Shown here piece by piece: positions 1 through 9,415 of a stretch of DNA of 14,103 nucleotides. The position numbers were made by a program, and so were the translations under genes. A model generated the notes under the pieces. The model did not search any database. It was not told the origin of the DNA and saw nothing but the letters and a program-made list of their open reading frames with translations. Source of the stretch: Deltaproteobacteria bacterium UBA2385 (GTDB taxonomy: Bacteria; Myxococcota_A; UBA796; UBA2385); assembly GCA_002343455.1 (NCBI GenBank), contig DDSR01000261.1:914-15016 (forward strand), read 5' to 3'. The first letter of the stretch is position 1. Each line of letters begins with the position of its first letter.

Positions 1-1514
1 CACCGGGTTGGGGTCGGCCAGCGCTGCGGCCAGCATGAAGCGGGCGTCCTCCACCGTGCCCGGCGCCAGCACCTTCAGGCCGGGAATGTGGGCGAACCAG
101 CCCTCCAGGCTGTGCGAGTGCTGGGCGGCGAGCTGCCGTCCGGCGCCGGTGGCCATGCGCACCACCAGGGGGACGGAGATCTGTCCGCCGGACATATGGC
201 GCAGGGTGGCGGCGTTGTTCAGGAGCTGGTCGAGGGCCAGCAGGCTGAAGTTGACCGACATGATCTCGACGATGGGCCGCAGGCCGCCCATGGCCGCGCC
301 GATGCCCGCCCCGGTGAAGCCCGCCTCGGACAGCGGGGTGTCGCGCAGGCGCTGCGCGCCGAACTCCTCGAGCAGGCCCTTGGTGACGGCGTAGCAGCCG
401 CCGTAGTGGCCGACGTCCTCGCCCATCAGCAGGACCCGCGGGTCGGAGAGCATGGCCTCGCGGATGGCCTGCCGCATCGCCTCGCGGCCGGTCATGCGGC
501 GGGGGCCGAGGCCCTCGGGGGGGCTCACCGGCGGGCTGGGGACCTGCTCGTCCCAGGGGGTGAGCACGTGCTCGGCCAGGCGCTCGACCGGCTCCAGCGT
601 GCCGGCCTCGGCGAAGGCGACGGCCTCCTCCAGCTCGGCCTCGACCTCGACCGCCAGGGCCGCCAGCGCCTCCTGGTCGAGCAGGCCCCGCCGGAGCAGC
701 TCGGCTTGGAAGAGCACGATCGGATCGCGGGCCTTCCAGCGCTCCACCTCGGCCTTGTCCCGGTAGAGCTGGGCGTCGAACATGGAGTGGGCGCGGAAGC
801 GGTAGGTGCGCAGCTCCAGGAAGCGCGGGCCCTTGCCGGCCCGGGCGTGGGCCACGGCCTGCTGCATGGCGGCGTGAACGGTGAGCAGATCCATGCCGTC
901 GACGCTGTCGGCCTGCATGCCGTAGCTGCGCGCCTTGTGGCACAGATCGGTCTGCGACTCGGTGATCTGCAGGGCGCTGCCCATGGCGTAGAGGTTGTTC
1001 TCGCAGCAGAAGACCACCGGCAGGGTCCAGAGGGCGGCGAGGTTCATCGCCTCGTGGAACTCGCCCTCGGCCATCGCCCCTTCGCCGAAGAAGCAGGCGA
1101 CCACCCCGTCCCGGCCCTGCTGCTGCTCGGCGAGGGCCAGCCCGACGGCCATGGGCAGGTGGCCGGCGACGATGGCGTTGCCCCCGTAGAAGCGCGTCGC
1201 GGCGTCGAAGAGGTGCATGGAGCCTCCTCGTCCGCCGCTGCAGCCCTCCTGCCGACCGTACATCTCGGCCATGCAGGCGCCCATGTCCAGGCCGCGGACC
1301 AGGGCGTGGCCGTGCTCGCGGTAGGTGCAGAGCAGGGCGTCCTGGGGCCCCAGGGCGGCGACGGCCCCGGCGGCGACGGCCTCCTCGCCGATGTAGAGGT
1401 GCAGGAAGCCGCGGATCTTGCCCTGCTGGTAGAGCTCGGCGCAGCGCTCCTCGAAGCGCCGGATGCGCAGCATCTGTCGCAGGTGCTCGCGGCCGGCCTC
1501 GACGGTCAGCTCGT

Positions 1515-1518
<4 letters not shown>
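1..1518 (-). CDS. Pyruvate dehydrogenase-type E1 component, alpha and beta subunits fused (3' part missing)
   Basis: Thiamine-diphosphate E1 of a 2-oxoacid dehydrogenase complex: decarboxylates the 2-oxoacid and passes the acyl group to the E2 lipoyl domain in the cytoplasm. 506 codons are visible with no stop. The alpha half (about 1-315) has the ThDP motif starting GEG at 145-147 and ending NN at 174-175, and a phosphorylation-loop-like FRAHSM segment. A Pro-rich linker (about 316-341) leads without a stop into a beta half with GEDVG (catalytic-type Glu367) and QHSHSLE (catalytic-type His467). The N-terminus ([12 protein letters not shown], then GKIRGF) resembles PdhA rather than branched-chain E1, so pyruvate is the likely substrate, but acetoin or 2-oxoisovalerate is not excluded. 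ATG at 1518 overlaps the acsA stop (ATGA) and has GGGAG six bases upstream. The transketolase C-terminal domain and any E2/E3 genes lie beyond the left edge. The fusion is the unusual feature. Confidence 0.9.
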
Positions 1519-3230
<1,712 letters not shown>

Positions 3231-3379
3231 GGGGTCCTCCGCTCCTCTGCCGGTGCAGGGAGCGTGCCAGGACCAGAGCGAGGGATCACGGGCGCCGAAG
3301 AGTCAGGGGTGGGTGGGCTGACACAGGACGGGTGGGCGAATGGGCCCAGCGGCAGGGGGGAAACGCTGTTGGCGGTGGT

Positions 3380-3404
3380 GGAGGCGGCGTCGGGCTCCGC
3401 CTCC
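3380..3404 (-). terminator. GC hairpin, possible terminator or leader element
   Basis: Perfect 8-base stem GGAGGCGG / CCGCCTCC around a 9-base loop. It lies between the end of the lipoprotein gene and acsA. There is no U-tract directly after it on either strand, so it is not a canonical intrinsic terminator. It could equally be a leader structure of the acsA mRNA. Confidence 0.3.
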
Positions 3405-3416
3405 GTCCTGGGCGCC

Positions 3417-3598
3417 CAACCCCTGCGGTTCTGCAACCCATCGCGGTCAACCCCCTCCGTTCTTCAACATCGCACGGCCCACAGGCCCGTACGTGCAGCA
3501 AACACGTTGCCGAGGCTGACGCTCCACCTGGCAACACGCCCATGGGGTTGCAAATTGGCGTGGGTTGACCTGGCCTGGTTGCAGATCCGCCGGGCTTG
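3417..3598. repeat. Imperfect 52-base inverted repeat around a 78-base spacer
   Basis: Arm 3417-3468 matches the reverse complement of 3547-3598 at 38 of 52 positions without gaps (about 13 expected by chance). The core is CTGCAACC-N6-GGTCAACCC at 3431-3453, and its exact inverse GGGTTGACC-N6-GGTTGCAG at 3562-3584, with unrelated N6. CAAC boxes occur at 3417, 3434, 3448 and 3465 (steps 17, 14, 17). The other arm has GTTG at 3547, 3564 and 3578 and CTTG at 3595, giving the same steps. It could be paired operator arrays, a decayed MITE-like element, or a structured RNA. No function is known to me. Confidence 0.7.
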
Positions 3599-3662
3599 AC
3601 AGGTCAGCGGCGCCACCGCGGGCACGATCTGGTCAGCGGGTGTCGCGACCGCCAGGGGTCCT

Positions 3663-4646
3663 TCAGGGGCCGACCCGCACGCAGTCGTAGGTCAACGGGA
3701 TGCTGTCGGGCAGCTCCAGCAACTCGAAGTCGGAGGGGCGGATGTCTTCGAGATCGCGCGACTCCATCAGGTCCGCCCACTTGTGGGTGGAGAAGGTGTC
3801 GGCCTGGAAGGTGAGGGCGACGTTGCCGCCGTCGGCCAGGAACATGCCGTAGGTCTGCAGGGCGCGGGCGACGGTGCGGCTGGCTTCGTTGGGCAGGGTG
3901 GTCAGGTCGAAGTCCGCGCGCAGTCGCAGGTGGGCGCCGTAGGGCGGCGCGTCGGGGCCGCCGCTGGCCGCACCGGTGGAGTGGGTCGCCGGGTGCACGA
4001 ACTCCCCGCCGCGGATGCTGCTGTTGGGCAGGATGAAGCGCAGGGCGTGGCCGATCTCGCCGCTGGCGACCTCGTCGGCGGTCGGGGTCAGCGGCGCGAT
4101 GGGGTAGCCGGCCGCGTCGGCGCTGGTGCACTGGTCGCCGCGTCCGTCGGGTCCATAGCTATGGTCCATATGCCAGACCGCGAGGCAGCCGCCGCGGAAG
4201 CTCTCCCCTCGGATGTCCGCCCGCCACATCTCGTAGAGCAGGCCGCTCTCCCAGTCGGCGACCAGCAGGTGGCAGTCGCCGTCGGACTCGCAGGCGGTGC
4301 CGCTCTCACCCTCGATGACGGCGTCGGCGGGCACCGGGACGGGGACCTCGTCGCAGTCGGGGCGGTAGAAGTCCTCGGTCGGCTCGAACTCCCGGCGCTC
4401 CGTACTGGCATCGGCCTCGACCACGACCAGGGAGAAGTCGATCTGGAAGCGCCCGAGGCCCCAGCCCTGGCTGTCCAACCAGGCGATGATCTCGTCGGAG
4501 CGCGGATCGGGAGAGGCGGCGCTGACGTCCTGGTACCAGACCGAACCCTCGGGGAAGTACTGGCCGGCGGGTCGGGTGGCGCCGCCGTCGCCTGTGTCAG
4601 AGGGCTTGTCCGCGCAGGCCAGGAGGAGGAGGAGGAGGAGGGTCAT
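3663..4646 (-). CDS. Secreted lipoprotein of unknown function
   Basis: 327 residues with a minimal lipoprotein signal peptide: Met-Thr, seven Leu, Ala, then the lipid-attachment Cys11. The residue after Cys is Ala, not Asp, so outer-membrane sorting is expected. The mature chain starts with a flexible Asp/Gly/Thr stretch. It then runs through a WYQDVS segment, a Pro-rich stretch, a TSADAAGYPIAPLT segment near the middle, and DEVASGEIGHALRF shortly after. I recall segments like these from secreted hypothetical proteins of soil bacteria, but can assign no reaction. Several Cys residues suggest disulfides outside the cytoplasm. The first possible start after the in-frame upstream TAG is ATG 4646. 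There is no Shine-Dalgarno, and a TACAAT box sits six bases upstream. GC is host-like (about 70%). It appears to be a single-gene unit. Confidence 0.85.
   Translation of the reverse strand: MTLLLLLLLACADKPSDTGDGGATRPAGQYFPEGSVWYQDVSAASPDPRSDEIIAWLDSQGWGLGRFQIDFSLVVVEADASTERREFEPTEDFYRPDCDEVPVPVPADAVIEGESGTACESDGDCHLLVADWESGLLYEMWRADIRGESFRGGCLAVWHMDHSYGPDGRGDQCTSADAAGYPIAPLTPTADEVASGEIGHALRFILPNSSIRGGEFVHPATHSTGAASGGPDAPPYGAHLRLRADFDLTTLPNEASRTVARALQTYGMFLADGGNVALTFQADTFSTHKWADLMESRDLEDIRPSDFELLELPDSIPLTYDCVRVGP
4621..4640 (-). repeat. (CTC)6 microsatellite coding the signal-peptide leucines
   Basis: Six CTC codons followed by one CTG code the whole hydrophobic core of the lipoprotein signal peptide (residues 3-9). 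Slippage by three bases would lengthen or shorten the core without breaking the frame. Confidence 0.85.
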
Positions 4647-4652
4647 ACAGGT

Positions 4653-4658
4653 ATTGTA
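4653..4658 (-). promoter_or_regulatory. Candidate -10 box of a leaderless promoter
   Basis: On the minus strand TACAAT is followed by six bases (ACCTGT) and then the ATG at 4646. This puts the expected transcription start at or next to the start codon. No ribosome-binding site exists in the gap. No good -35 box is visible at 16-18 bases, which weakens the call. Confidence 0.45.
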
Positions 4659-4743
4659 GCCGCCGGCGAGGCGCGAGGGCGCCTTCGGCTAGCTTTGTAC
4701 CTCGGACAGCAAGCGCCGAGGAGAGGAGTGACTCCAGTCCGTT

Positions 4744-4774
4744 GGTCTGACCCCGGTTCAGTCGCAGGGGGACC
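4744..4774 (-). terminator. Possible terminator hairpin after the FG-GAP lipoprotein gene
   Basis: Arms GGTC-TGA-CCCC and GGGG-GACC pair over 8 bases with a 3-base bulge and a 12-base loop, starting 15 bases beyond the stop codon at 4790. No U-tract follows. It lies in the 143-base gap (4647-4789) that otherwise holds only the promoter of the next lipoprotein gene. Confidence 0.3.
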
Positions 4775-4789
4775 GTCTGAGAGGAGCGT

Positions 4790-6352
4790 TCAGTCGGGCA
4801 AGCAGTCCGAGTCGGGGCGAGGGAACTCGGTGGAGATCGAGGAGAACCAGATCTGCAGGCTGTAGAGGGGATCTCCGGGGTTGTAGACCAGGTCGTGGAT
4901 GCCGTCGCCGTCGATGTCCTCGTTGAAAGAGACGGTGCCGTAACCGTACCAGTCGCCGCAGACGAGAGTGCCCTCCATCCAGTGCTTTACGCCTTTGATG
5001 GGCCCGTAGTGAAGGTACATCCCACCCTCTTTGCCGAAGGTTCCCTGGGCCACCAGAAGGTCGGAGCGCCCGTCGCCGTTCAGATCGCCCTTGCCTTGCA
5101 TGAAGTCGGGGAAGCGTGCGCCGTCGTAGCCACCTTCCAGGCGGGCCACGGAGACTTCCTCGATGTCCATGTTTCCAGAATAGGGGCCCGCCACCAGATA
5201 CAGGGCGCCGTTGTTGATCTTGGGGCCAATGGTGTTTCCGTCCTGCGAGCCGATCATCAGGTCGTCGTAGCCATCGCCGTCCACATCCCCTGCGGACCTT
5301 ACATAGGTCCCTACGCCATCACACTTCGTGGCCCCAACCGAATCTTCGCACGTGCTTGCGAAGCGCGACAGGAGCGCATCGACCTCGTCGCCTGTACGGG
5401 TTTCCGTGATGGGTCCATCGAAGACGTTGATGCTGCCCTTGGTCGGCAGGCCCAGTTCATATGGGAAACGATTGCCCACCACAACGTCCGCGATTCCGTC
5501 GCCGTTGTGGTCGAAACCGCCATACGCCAGGGCATTGTATTCGCCGCGGGAAGCGTAGCCCCAAGTCTCCCGGGCAAAAAGATCACTGCCTAGCTGAATA
5601 TCCCACGGTGCGTCTTCAATCCTGCCCGCTACGGGCATGGACTGCATTTCAAGGAGGAGCACCTCTGTCTCGCCGCTCTCGTCCATTCGACTCTCGGTGA
5701 CGAAGCGTACGAGATCGATTACACCATCCCCGGTCAGGTCGCCCATGGGAACGACCGTGAGCGGAATCACTGTCGGTGAAGGAACCGTGGAGAACCCGTC
5801 GGGAGTGCCCGGCAGCCATGATGAATAATCTGGATGGCCTATCGTCTGGAGATCGTTCGTGCCATCGCCATCAAAGTCGGCGTAGGTTCCGGGAAGGTCT
5901 ACTTTCGCGTCATAGTCGCTGAGAGGGTCGGCAAACAGAGGCGTCTCGATGTCCTCGCCCGCCATGTCTTCGAGGATGTTGACTCGGGGCATTCTGGGCT
6001 CCAGGTCGCGTGCGTAGACAATAGCCCTCGACTCGTAGACGCTTCCGCTACTGTATTCGCGGCCTGGCCACTTGTCGGCATCGCGCTCCAGGCCCATCTC
6101 GATTTTGAAGGTCGTATTGGATCCGATGAAGACCTTTCCCGGATCACCCTCATGGACGGGCGGGACCGTCACGGGCTTTCCCCAACCCAGCGTTCGGCAG
6201 GGGTAGATTGCCGCATCGCCAAAGACGACGCCGGCGATCTCACGCTGCGTTGCCCCCGGGACGTGCGCGCAGGTCGAGTCGTCGACCTCTGTGTCCTCCA
6301 AGGTCGACTTCGGAGCCTCGGCAGCACAGGCTAGCAGGAACAACAACCTCAT
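4790..6352 (-). CDS. FG-GAP / VCBS repeat lipoprotein (integrin-alpha-like propeller)
   Basis: 520 residues. Signal peptide MRLLFLLAC with lipid Cys at 9 and Ala at +2, so a surface or periplasm-facing outer-membrane lipoprotein is expected. Six calcium-loop motifs of the form DxDGDGxxDL start at residues 159, 205, 281, 356, 423 and 479. These mark blades of an FG-GAP beta-propeller, a fold used for protein or glycan binding. The first 150 residues lack the motif and may form a separate domain. Cys335/344 form a CX8C pair. The frame is open 22 codons further upstream, but I chose ATG 6352 because AGGAGGT lies five bases before it and the lipobox follows at once. It is 10 bases from the upstream gene's stop, so it is co-transcribed. 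GC (about 58-62%) is below the flanking genes. The ligand is unknown. Confidence 0.88.
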   Translation of the reverse strand: MRLLFLLACAAEAPKSTLEDTEVDDSTCAHVPGATQREIAGVVFGDAAIYPCRTLGWGKPVTVPPVHEGDPGKVFIGSNTTFKIEMGLERDADKWPGREYSSGSVYESRAIVYARDLEPRMPRVNILEDMAGEDIETPLFADPLSDYDAKVDLPGTYADFDGDGTNDLQTIGHPDYSSWLPGTPDGFSTVPSPTVIPLTVVPMGDLTGDGVIDLVRFVTESRMDESGETEVLLLEMQSMPVAGRIEDAPWDIQLGSDLFARETWGYASRGEYNALAYGGFDHNGDGIADVVVGNRFPYELGLPTKGSINVFDGPITETRTGDEVDALLSRFASTCEDSVGATKCDGVGTYVRSAGDVDGDGYDDLMIGSQDGNTIGPKINNGALYLVAGPYSGNMDIEEVSVARLEGGYDGARFPDFMQGKGDLNGDGRSDLLVAQGTFGKEGGMYLHYGPIKGVKHWMEGTLVCGDWYGYGTVSFNEDIDGDGIHDLVYNPGDPLYSLQIWFSSISTEFPRPDSDCLPD

Positions 6353-6357
6353 GATTG

Positions 6358-6364
6358 ACCTCCT
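6358..6364 (-). promoter_or_regulatory. Shine-Dalgarno AGGAGGT fused to the upstream stop codon
   Basis: On the minus strand TAGGAGGTCAATC precedes the ATG at 6352. The TAG stop of the 848-residue gene shares its AG with a near-perfect Shine-Dalgarno at five-base spacing. This fixes the FG-GAP gene start and implies translational coupling. Confidence 0.85.
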
Positions 6365-8909
6365 ACCGTCGTTCGATTCGTAGCAGGCAGGGGCTGAGCA
6401 GGATCCGCGGCGGGTCACCCCGACGCAGGGTTAGTTCATCGCCGCTTCCCGCAAGGCCGCTCTCCTCCAGCTCGATGGACTCGTCGAGGAGGTAGCGAGG
6501 CAGGGCGCTGCTGTCCGTGGACGGTATGAGCCAGTCCTCGGGATTCTTGGGGTAGGGCTGCATCCACTTCGCGCCGTCAAGGCTTCCGGTGTCGGGGCGA
6601 ATGTTCAGGCGGTGTTCCGCTGTTGAGTCCGAAGTGGGATCCACCAGGAAGACGTAGGCCGCGGTGCGCAGTTCCCGCAGAGGAGCTCCTGCAAGGAGCG
6701 TTATGCCCAGGTCACGGATCTCGAAGACCAGCACGGGATCGTCCAGGAATGCCTTGTTGGGATTGTCCTTCTCAAGAAGCGAGCTTCCTCGGGCTGGAAG
6801 TGTCGTGGGCAGGACCAGGCCCACTGTGGCCGGGCTCCGAAGGAGGAGTCCCACCCGGTGGTACGCGAAGTAAACGGTACGGGCGACGGTCTCCTCTGCC
6901 GGAGCTCGAATGCTGTCCGGCGGGTCCCGCAGGCCGCACTCGTCCCATTGCTCGGACTGCTCGGCCAGAGGGTGCCAGGAGACTTTCACGGCTCCGGCAG
7001 CCTTCGCTGCGAGCAGGCGGCGCCAGGCTTCGCTGGCCTGGAAGGCCTCTCGCAGGCGCTCGGTCTCTCCCCTGGACGTCGTGCCATCGGGGTAGACATG
7101 GAAGTCTGCCTCGTCCTCGCTCGCGCAGTTCTCGAAGACCGTGACCTCGCTCGGAAAGCCACGGCTGTTCAGCAGGCTGGAGACGGCGGCGACTTCGGTC
7201 ATCAACCAACCGGCGTGCAGGGCGCCGAGATCACTCCCGGCGACGGTGAAGTGGTACCAGTGCAGGTCGACTCCGGCAAAGACCTCGCGCAGCGACGGTA
7301 CCCAGGAGTATGGGAGCGCGGCGCTGTCCAGGTGCAGCATCTCGCCCCGAATGAAGGACCAGGTCAAGGCGATGCGCTGGCATAATGCGTCGAGGAATAC
7401 GGTTCGCCACGTCCAGCTTCGGCTGCTGTCGCCTGAGCTTGGAAACTCGTACACACTTCCTGTTGGCCCGAGGGTGGCCGCCTCACGGTCTGCGGCGCTG
7501 TAGCTGCTCAATCCTGGGAGATACAGGCTGGGCCGCGTGACGCCGAGGTCATGGAAGCCCTCGATGAAGCCAAGGGAGGCCATTACGACCCCCTTGGCCC
7601 ACATATCTGCGGTGGCCTCGACCAGATGCACAGGGACGGTTCCGGCCTTCCCCTGAAAGATGGTGCGAAGCTCGCACTCGTTGAAGAGCTCGACTCCGTC
7701 CAGCACCTCGTCCAGACGAAACAGGCTGGCCGTTGCGTATTCCTCGTCTTCAAGCAGGGACTTCGCATGGATCCCGGCGTCGACCAGCAGGCCAGCACAA
7801 CGGTAGGCGATGGACCGAATACTGGCCCGCTGGAACGAATAGCGAAAGTCCAAGCTTGCCAGGGCGTAGCTTGCTGCAGCCCAGGTGAGTGGATCGGTGC
7901 GGGCTTTGCTTAGATCGTCGGGCCTGAGGTGCTCGGGCGACCAGTACATCCGCAAGGTGTTGGCGGGGATGGCCGCGAGCCAGGAATTGACCGTGTCTCG
8001 CTCCGTTTCCTTATCGGTTCCCGGATACCGCGTTACGGCCCAAGCCTTCACGTTCAAGTGGAGGTGAGACCAATCGGGGTACTCCCCCATCGTGTCCGCG
8101 GCCCGGTCATGGTCGACCTGAAGAACGGTCTCGCTTCCTCCGCCCAAGCTCAGGAAGGTGAATCGAAGGCGCAGCTTGTTCTTGTAGGCCTGGGCGAGCT
8201 GTTCGCCCAGGCGTTCGACGTTGGAGGCTTCGCCGCTCGTACTGCCATCGAAGCCCTCGAAGTCGAAGGCGCGGCCTTCCTGCAGTCGTCGACCAAGCTC
8301 GTCCTCATCCGTCGGCACCGGCGTAGGCACGTCAAACGCCAGCCTTGACGGGCTCCCGCCCGTGCCCTCCACCCTCCGCGGCCCATCGGTCAGCATCCCC
8401 CAAAGCAGATCGCGGATCCCGAACTGCCTCACCACGTCCGCGCCCACCGTCCGCGCGTCCGACAACTGGTCGGCCCCCGATCCGAATCGTGTGTTGGGGG
8501 GGTCGTCCTCTGTCTGGTAGGCTTTCAGCCCGTTGAGCCCCAGCCCCTCCTGGAAGTCCAGAGTGGAAACCAGGTCGGAGCCGATCAGGGGCTCGGTGTC
8601 CGGCCGTCCAGGGGTGGTGAGCAGCGCGCTCGCCACCGCCCGGTCGATGCGAGCCCATGGCAGATCGAAAGGGTGTCGATGGTCAACCCGGGCCACCAGC
8701 GCAGCATCGAGGGGGACCGGGAGTTCCTGCGAGATGGGAACCACCGACGGCGAGGTGCTCTGGCCTGCCTGTCGCGTGTTGAAGGCGCGCGCCCGGCGAG
8801 CCAGGAGGCGGACCTCCCGCTCGTGGTCCACGCGATCCTGCGCCACCCGGCGAAGCACCGACTGCGTCGATGGCTGCGGAGGGGGCAGGGAGGGGTCTCG
8901 CCGGGACAT
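6363..8909 (-). CDS. Large protein of unknown family, possible TIM-barrel glycosidase-like core
   Basis: 848 residues from ATG 8909, preferred over ATG 8915 two codons upstream because GGGAG lies seven bases before 8909 but only one before 8915. There is no signal peptide, lipobox or clear membrane helix. The N-terminus is Pro/Arg-rich. I know no family for it. What can be seen (8909-start numbering): VELFNE at 406-411 recalls the N-E acid/base strand of clan GH-A barrels, VDLHWY at 547-552 a typical strand-6 segment, and VTVFE ending at Glu593 a strand-7 nucleophile position. VKVSWHP at 641-647 could be strand 8. The region after about 680 reads as a beta-sandwich. The 182-residue gap between the two Glu is long but possible. 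This is inference from short motifs only. It sits between the 133-residue gene and the FG-GAP gene. Its first 190 codons are higher in GC than the rest, so it may be a mosaic. Confidence 0.8.
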   Translation of the reverse strand: MSRRDPSLPPPQPSTQSVLRRVAQDRVDHEREVRLLARRARAFNTRQAGQSTSPSVVPISQELPVPLDAALVARVDHRHPFDLPWARIDRAVASALLTTPGRPDTEPLIGSDLVSTLDFQEGLGLNGLKAYQTEDDPPNTRFGSGADQLSDARTVGADVVRQFGIRDLLWGMLTDGPRRVEGTGGSPSRLAFDVPTPVPTDEDELGRRLQEGRAFDFEGFDGSTSGEASNVERLGEQLAQAYKNKLRLRFTFLSLGGGSETVLQVDHDRAADTMGEYPDWSHLHLNVKAWAVTRYPGTDKETERDTVNSWLAAIPANTLRMYWSPEHLRPDDLSKARTDPLTWAAASYALASLDFRYSFQRASIRSIAYRCAGLLVDAGIHAKSLLEDEEYATASLFRLDEVLDGVELFNECELRTIFQGKAGTVPVHLVEATADMWAKGVVMASLGFIEGFHDLGVTRPSLYLPGLSSYSAADREAATLGPTGSVYEFPSSGDSSRSWTWRTVFLDALCQRIALTWSFIRGEMLHLDSAALPYSWVPSLREVFAGVDLHWYHFTVAGSDLGALHAGWLMTEVAAVSSLLNSRGFPSEVTVFENCASEDEADFHVYPDGTTSRGETERLREAFQASEAWRRLLAAKAAGAVKVSWHPLAEQSEQWDECGLRDPPDSIRAPAEETVARTVYFAYHRVGLLLRSPATVGLVLPTTLPARGSSLLEKDNPNKAFLDDPVLVFEIRDLGITLLAGAPLRELRTAAYVFLVDPTSDSTAEHRLNIRPDTGSLDGAKWMQPYPKNPEDWLIPSTDSSALPRYLLDESIELEESGLAGSGDELTLRRGDPPRILLSPCLLRIERR

Positions 8910-8916
8910 GGCCATG

Positions 8917-8921
8917 CTCCC
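8917..8921 (-). promoter_or_regulatory. Shine-Dalgarno GGGAG that decides the start of the 848-residue gene
   Basis: Minus-strand order is TGA stop, GGGAG, C, ATG, GCC, ATG. Only the second ATG (8909) has a workable spacing of seven bases. The Shine-Dalgarno directly follows the stop of the preceding gene, which again suggests coupling. Confidence 0.7.
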
Positions 8922-9323
8922 TCAGTTGAAGAACAACACGACGGTGATGATGCCGTCCCAGCTCTGGAGGGCGGCAGCGCCGATGTCCGAGACGTCGAGG
9001 GCAAAGTCGACGTTGTCGCAGTAGGGGCCGGTGATGTTCATCGGAGAGGGAGCCGCGGTGTCGAGGTTGGCGCTGGTGAAGAAGGCCGGGTACCCCGCCC
9101 CGAGGGAGGTCGGCTTGCGCGGGCCTGCGGTCTCGAACATGCGGATCACCAGCCGGGTGCCTCCTGTGCGGCTCCGGGTCTGCACCGCTACACGCATCCC
9201 CGTGGACTTGCCGAGCAGCGCGCGGTCCTCGTTGGAGATATCCGAGAAGAGGTACCGCAGTGCGGTGCCGTCGCTGTTGCTGATGAACACCCCGTTGAAC
9301 AGGGTGAACGAAACCTTCGTCAT
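8922..9323 (-). CDS. Small beta-rich protein of unknown function, first gene of the accessory operon
   Basis: 133 residues from ATG 9323, with GAGG five bases upstream. Alternating hydrophobic stretches (for example SFTLFNGVFI, RLVIRMF, FALDV, GIITVVLFF) with Gly/Asn/Asp turns suggest an all-beta sandwich. There is no signal peptide, and one Cys about 30 residues from the C-terminus. No family recognised. The frame stays open up to a GTG at 9542, which would add 73 residues including Pro-Pro-Pro-Ala repeats coded by the 12-base tandem repeat. I do not favour it because that GTG sits in a hairpin loop and arm, has no ribosome-binding site, and a promoter candidate lies inside the extension. 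The stop is 12 bases before the next gene. Confidence 0.72.
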   Translation of the reverse strand: MTKVSFTLFNGVFISNSDGTALRYLFSDISNEDRALLGKSTGMRVAVQTRSRTGGTRLVIRMFETAGPRKPTSLGAGYPAFFTSANLDTAAPSPMNITGPYCDNVDFALDVSDIGAAALQSWDGIITVVLFFN

Positions 9324-9340
9324 GGGCGCCTCGCCGAGAT

Positions 9341-9408
9341 GTGGCGCCGGGGGTGGCGCCGGGGGTGGCGCCGGGGGTGGCGCCGGGGGTGGCGCCGGGG
9401 GTGGCGCC
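9341..9408. repeat. 12-base tandem repeat GGCGCCGGGGGT, 5.7 copies
   Basis: GGCGCC occurs at 9343, 9355, 9367, 9379, 9391 and 9403, exactly 12 apart, and the intervening bases are all GGGGGT. The copies are perfect, so the array is young or kept homogeneous. On the plus strand it has five G5 runs with 7-base loops, which satisfies the usual G-quadruplex rule. It lies 17 bases upstream of the ATG at 9323, in the predicted leader. If translated it would code Pro-Pro-Pro-Ala repeats. Confidence 0.95.
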
Positions 9409-9415
9409 TTGAGGA

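Larger units (their letters stand above)
3231..3662. other. Intergenic region upstream of acsA
   Basis: 432 bases between the lipoprotein gene that ends at 3663 and the acsA start at 3230, both minus strand. It holds a GC-rich hairpin (3380-3404) and a long imperfect inverted repeat (3417-3598). The short reading frames crossing it are Arg/Pro/Gly-rich, lack ribosome-binding sites and look like no protein. No convincing sigma-70 promoter for acsA was found by eye. A GGTCAGCGG direct repeat (3602-3610 and 3631-3639) lies next to the lipoprotein stop. Confidence 0.7.

Noticed and set aside
3286..3568. Small open frames on both strands in the gap upstream of acsA
   Set aside because: Arg/Pro/Gly-rich, no ribosome-binding site, no family resemblance. 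The DNA is better explained by the hairpin and inverted repeat.
4790..6418. Upstream start at 6418 for the FG-GAP gene
   Set aside because: It would place 22 charged residues before the lipobox and overlap the upstream gene. ATG 6352 has a near-perfect Shine-Dalgarno.
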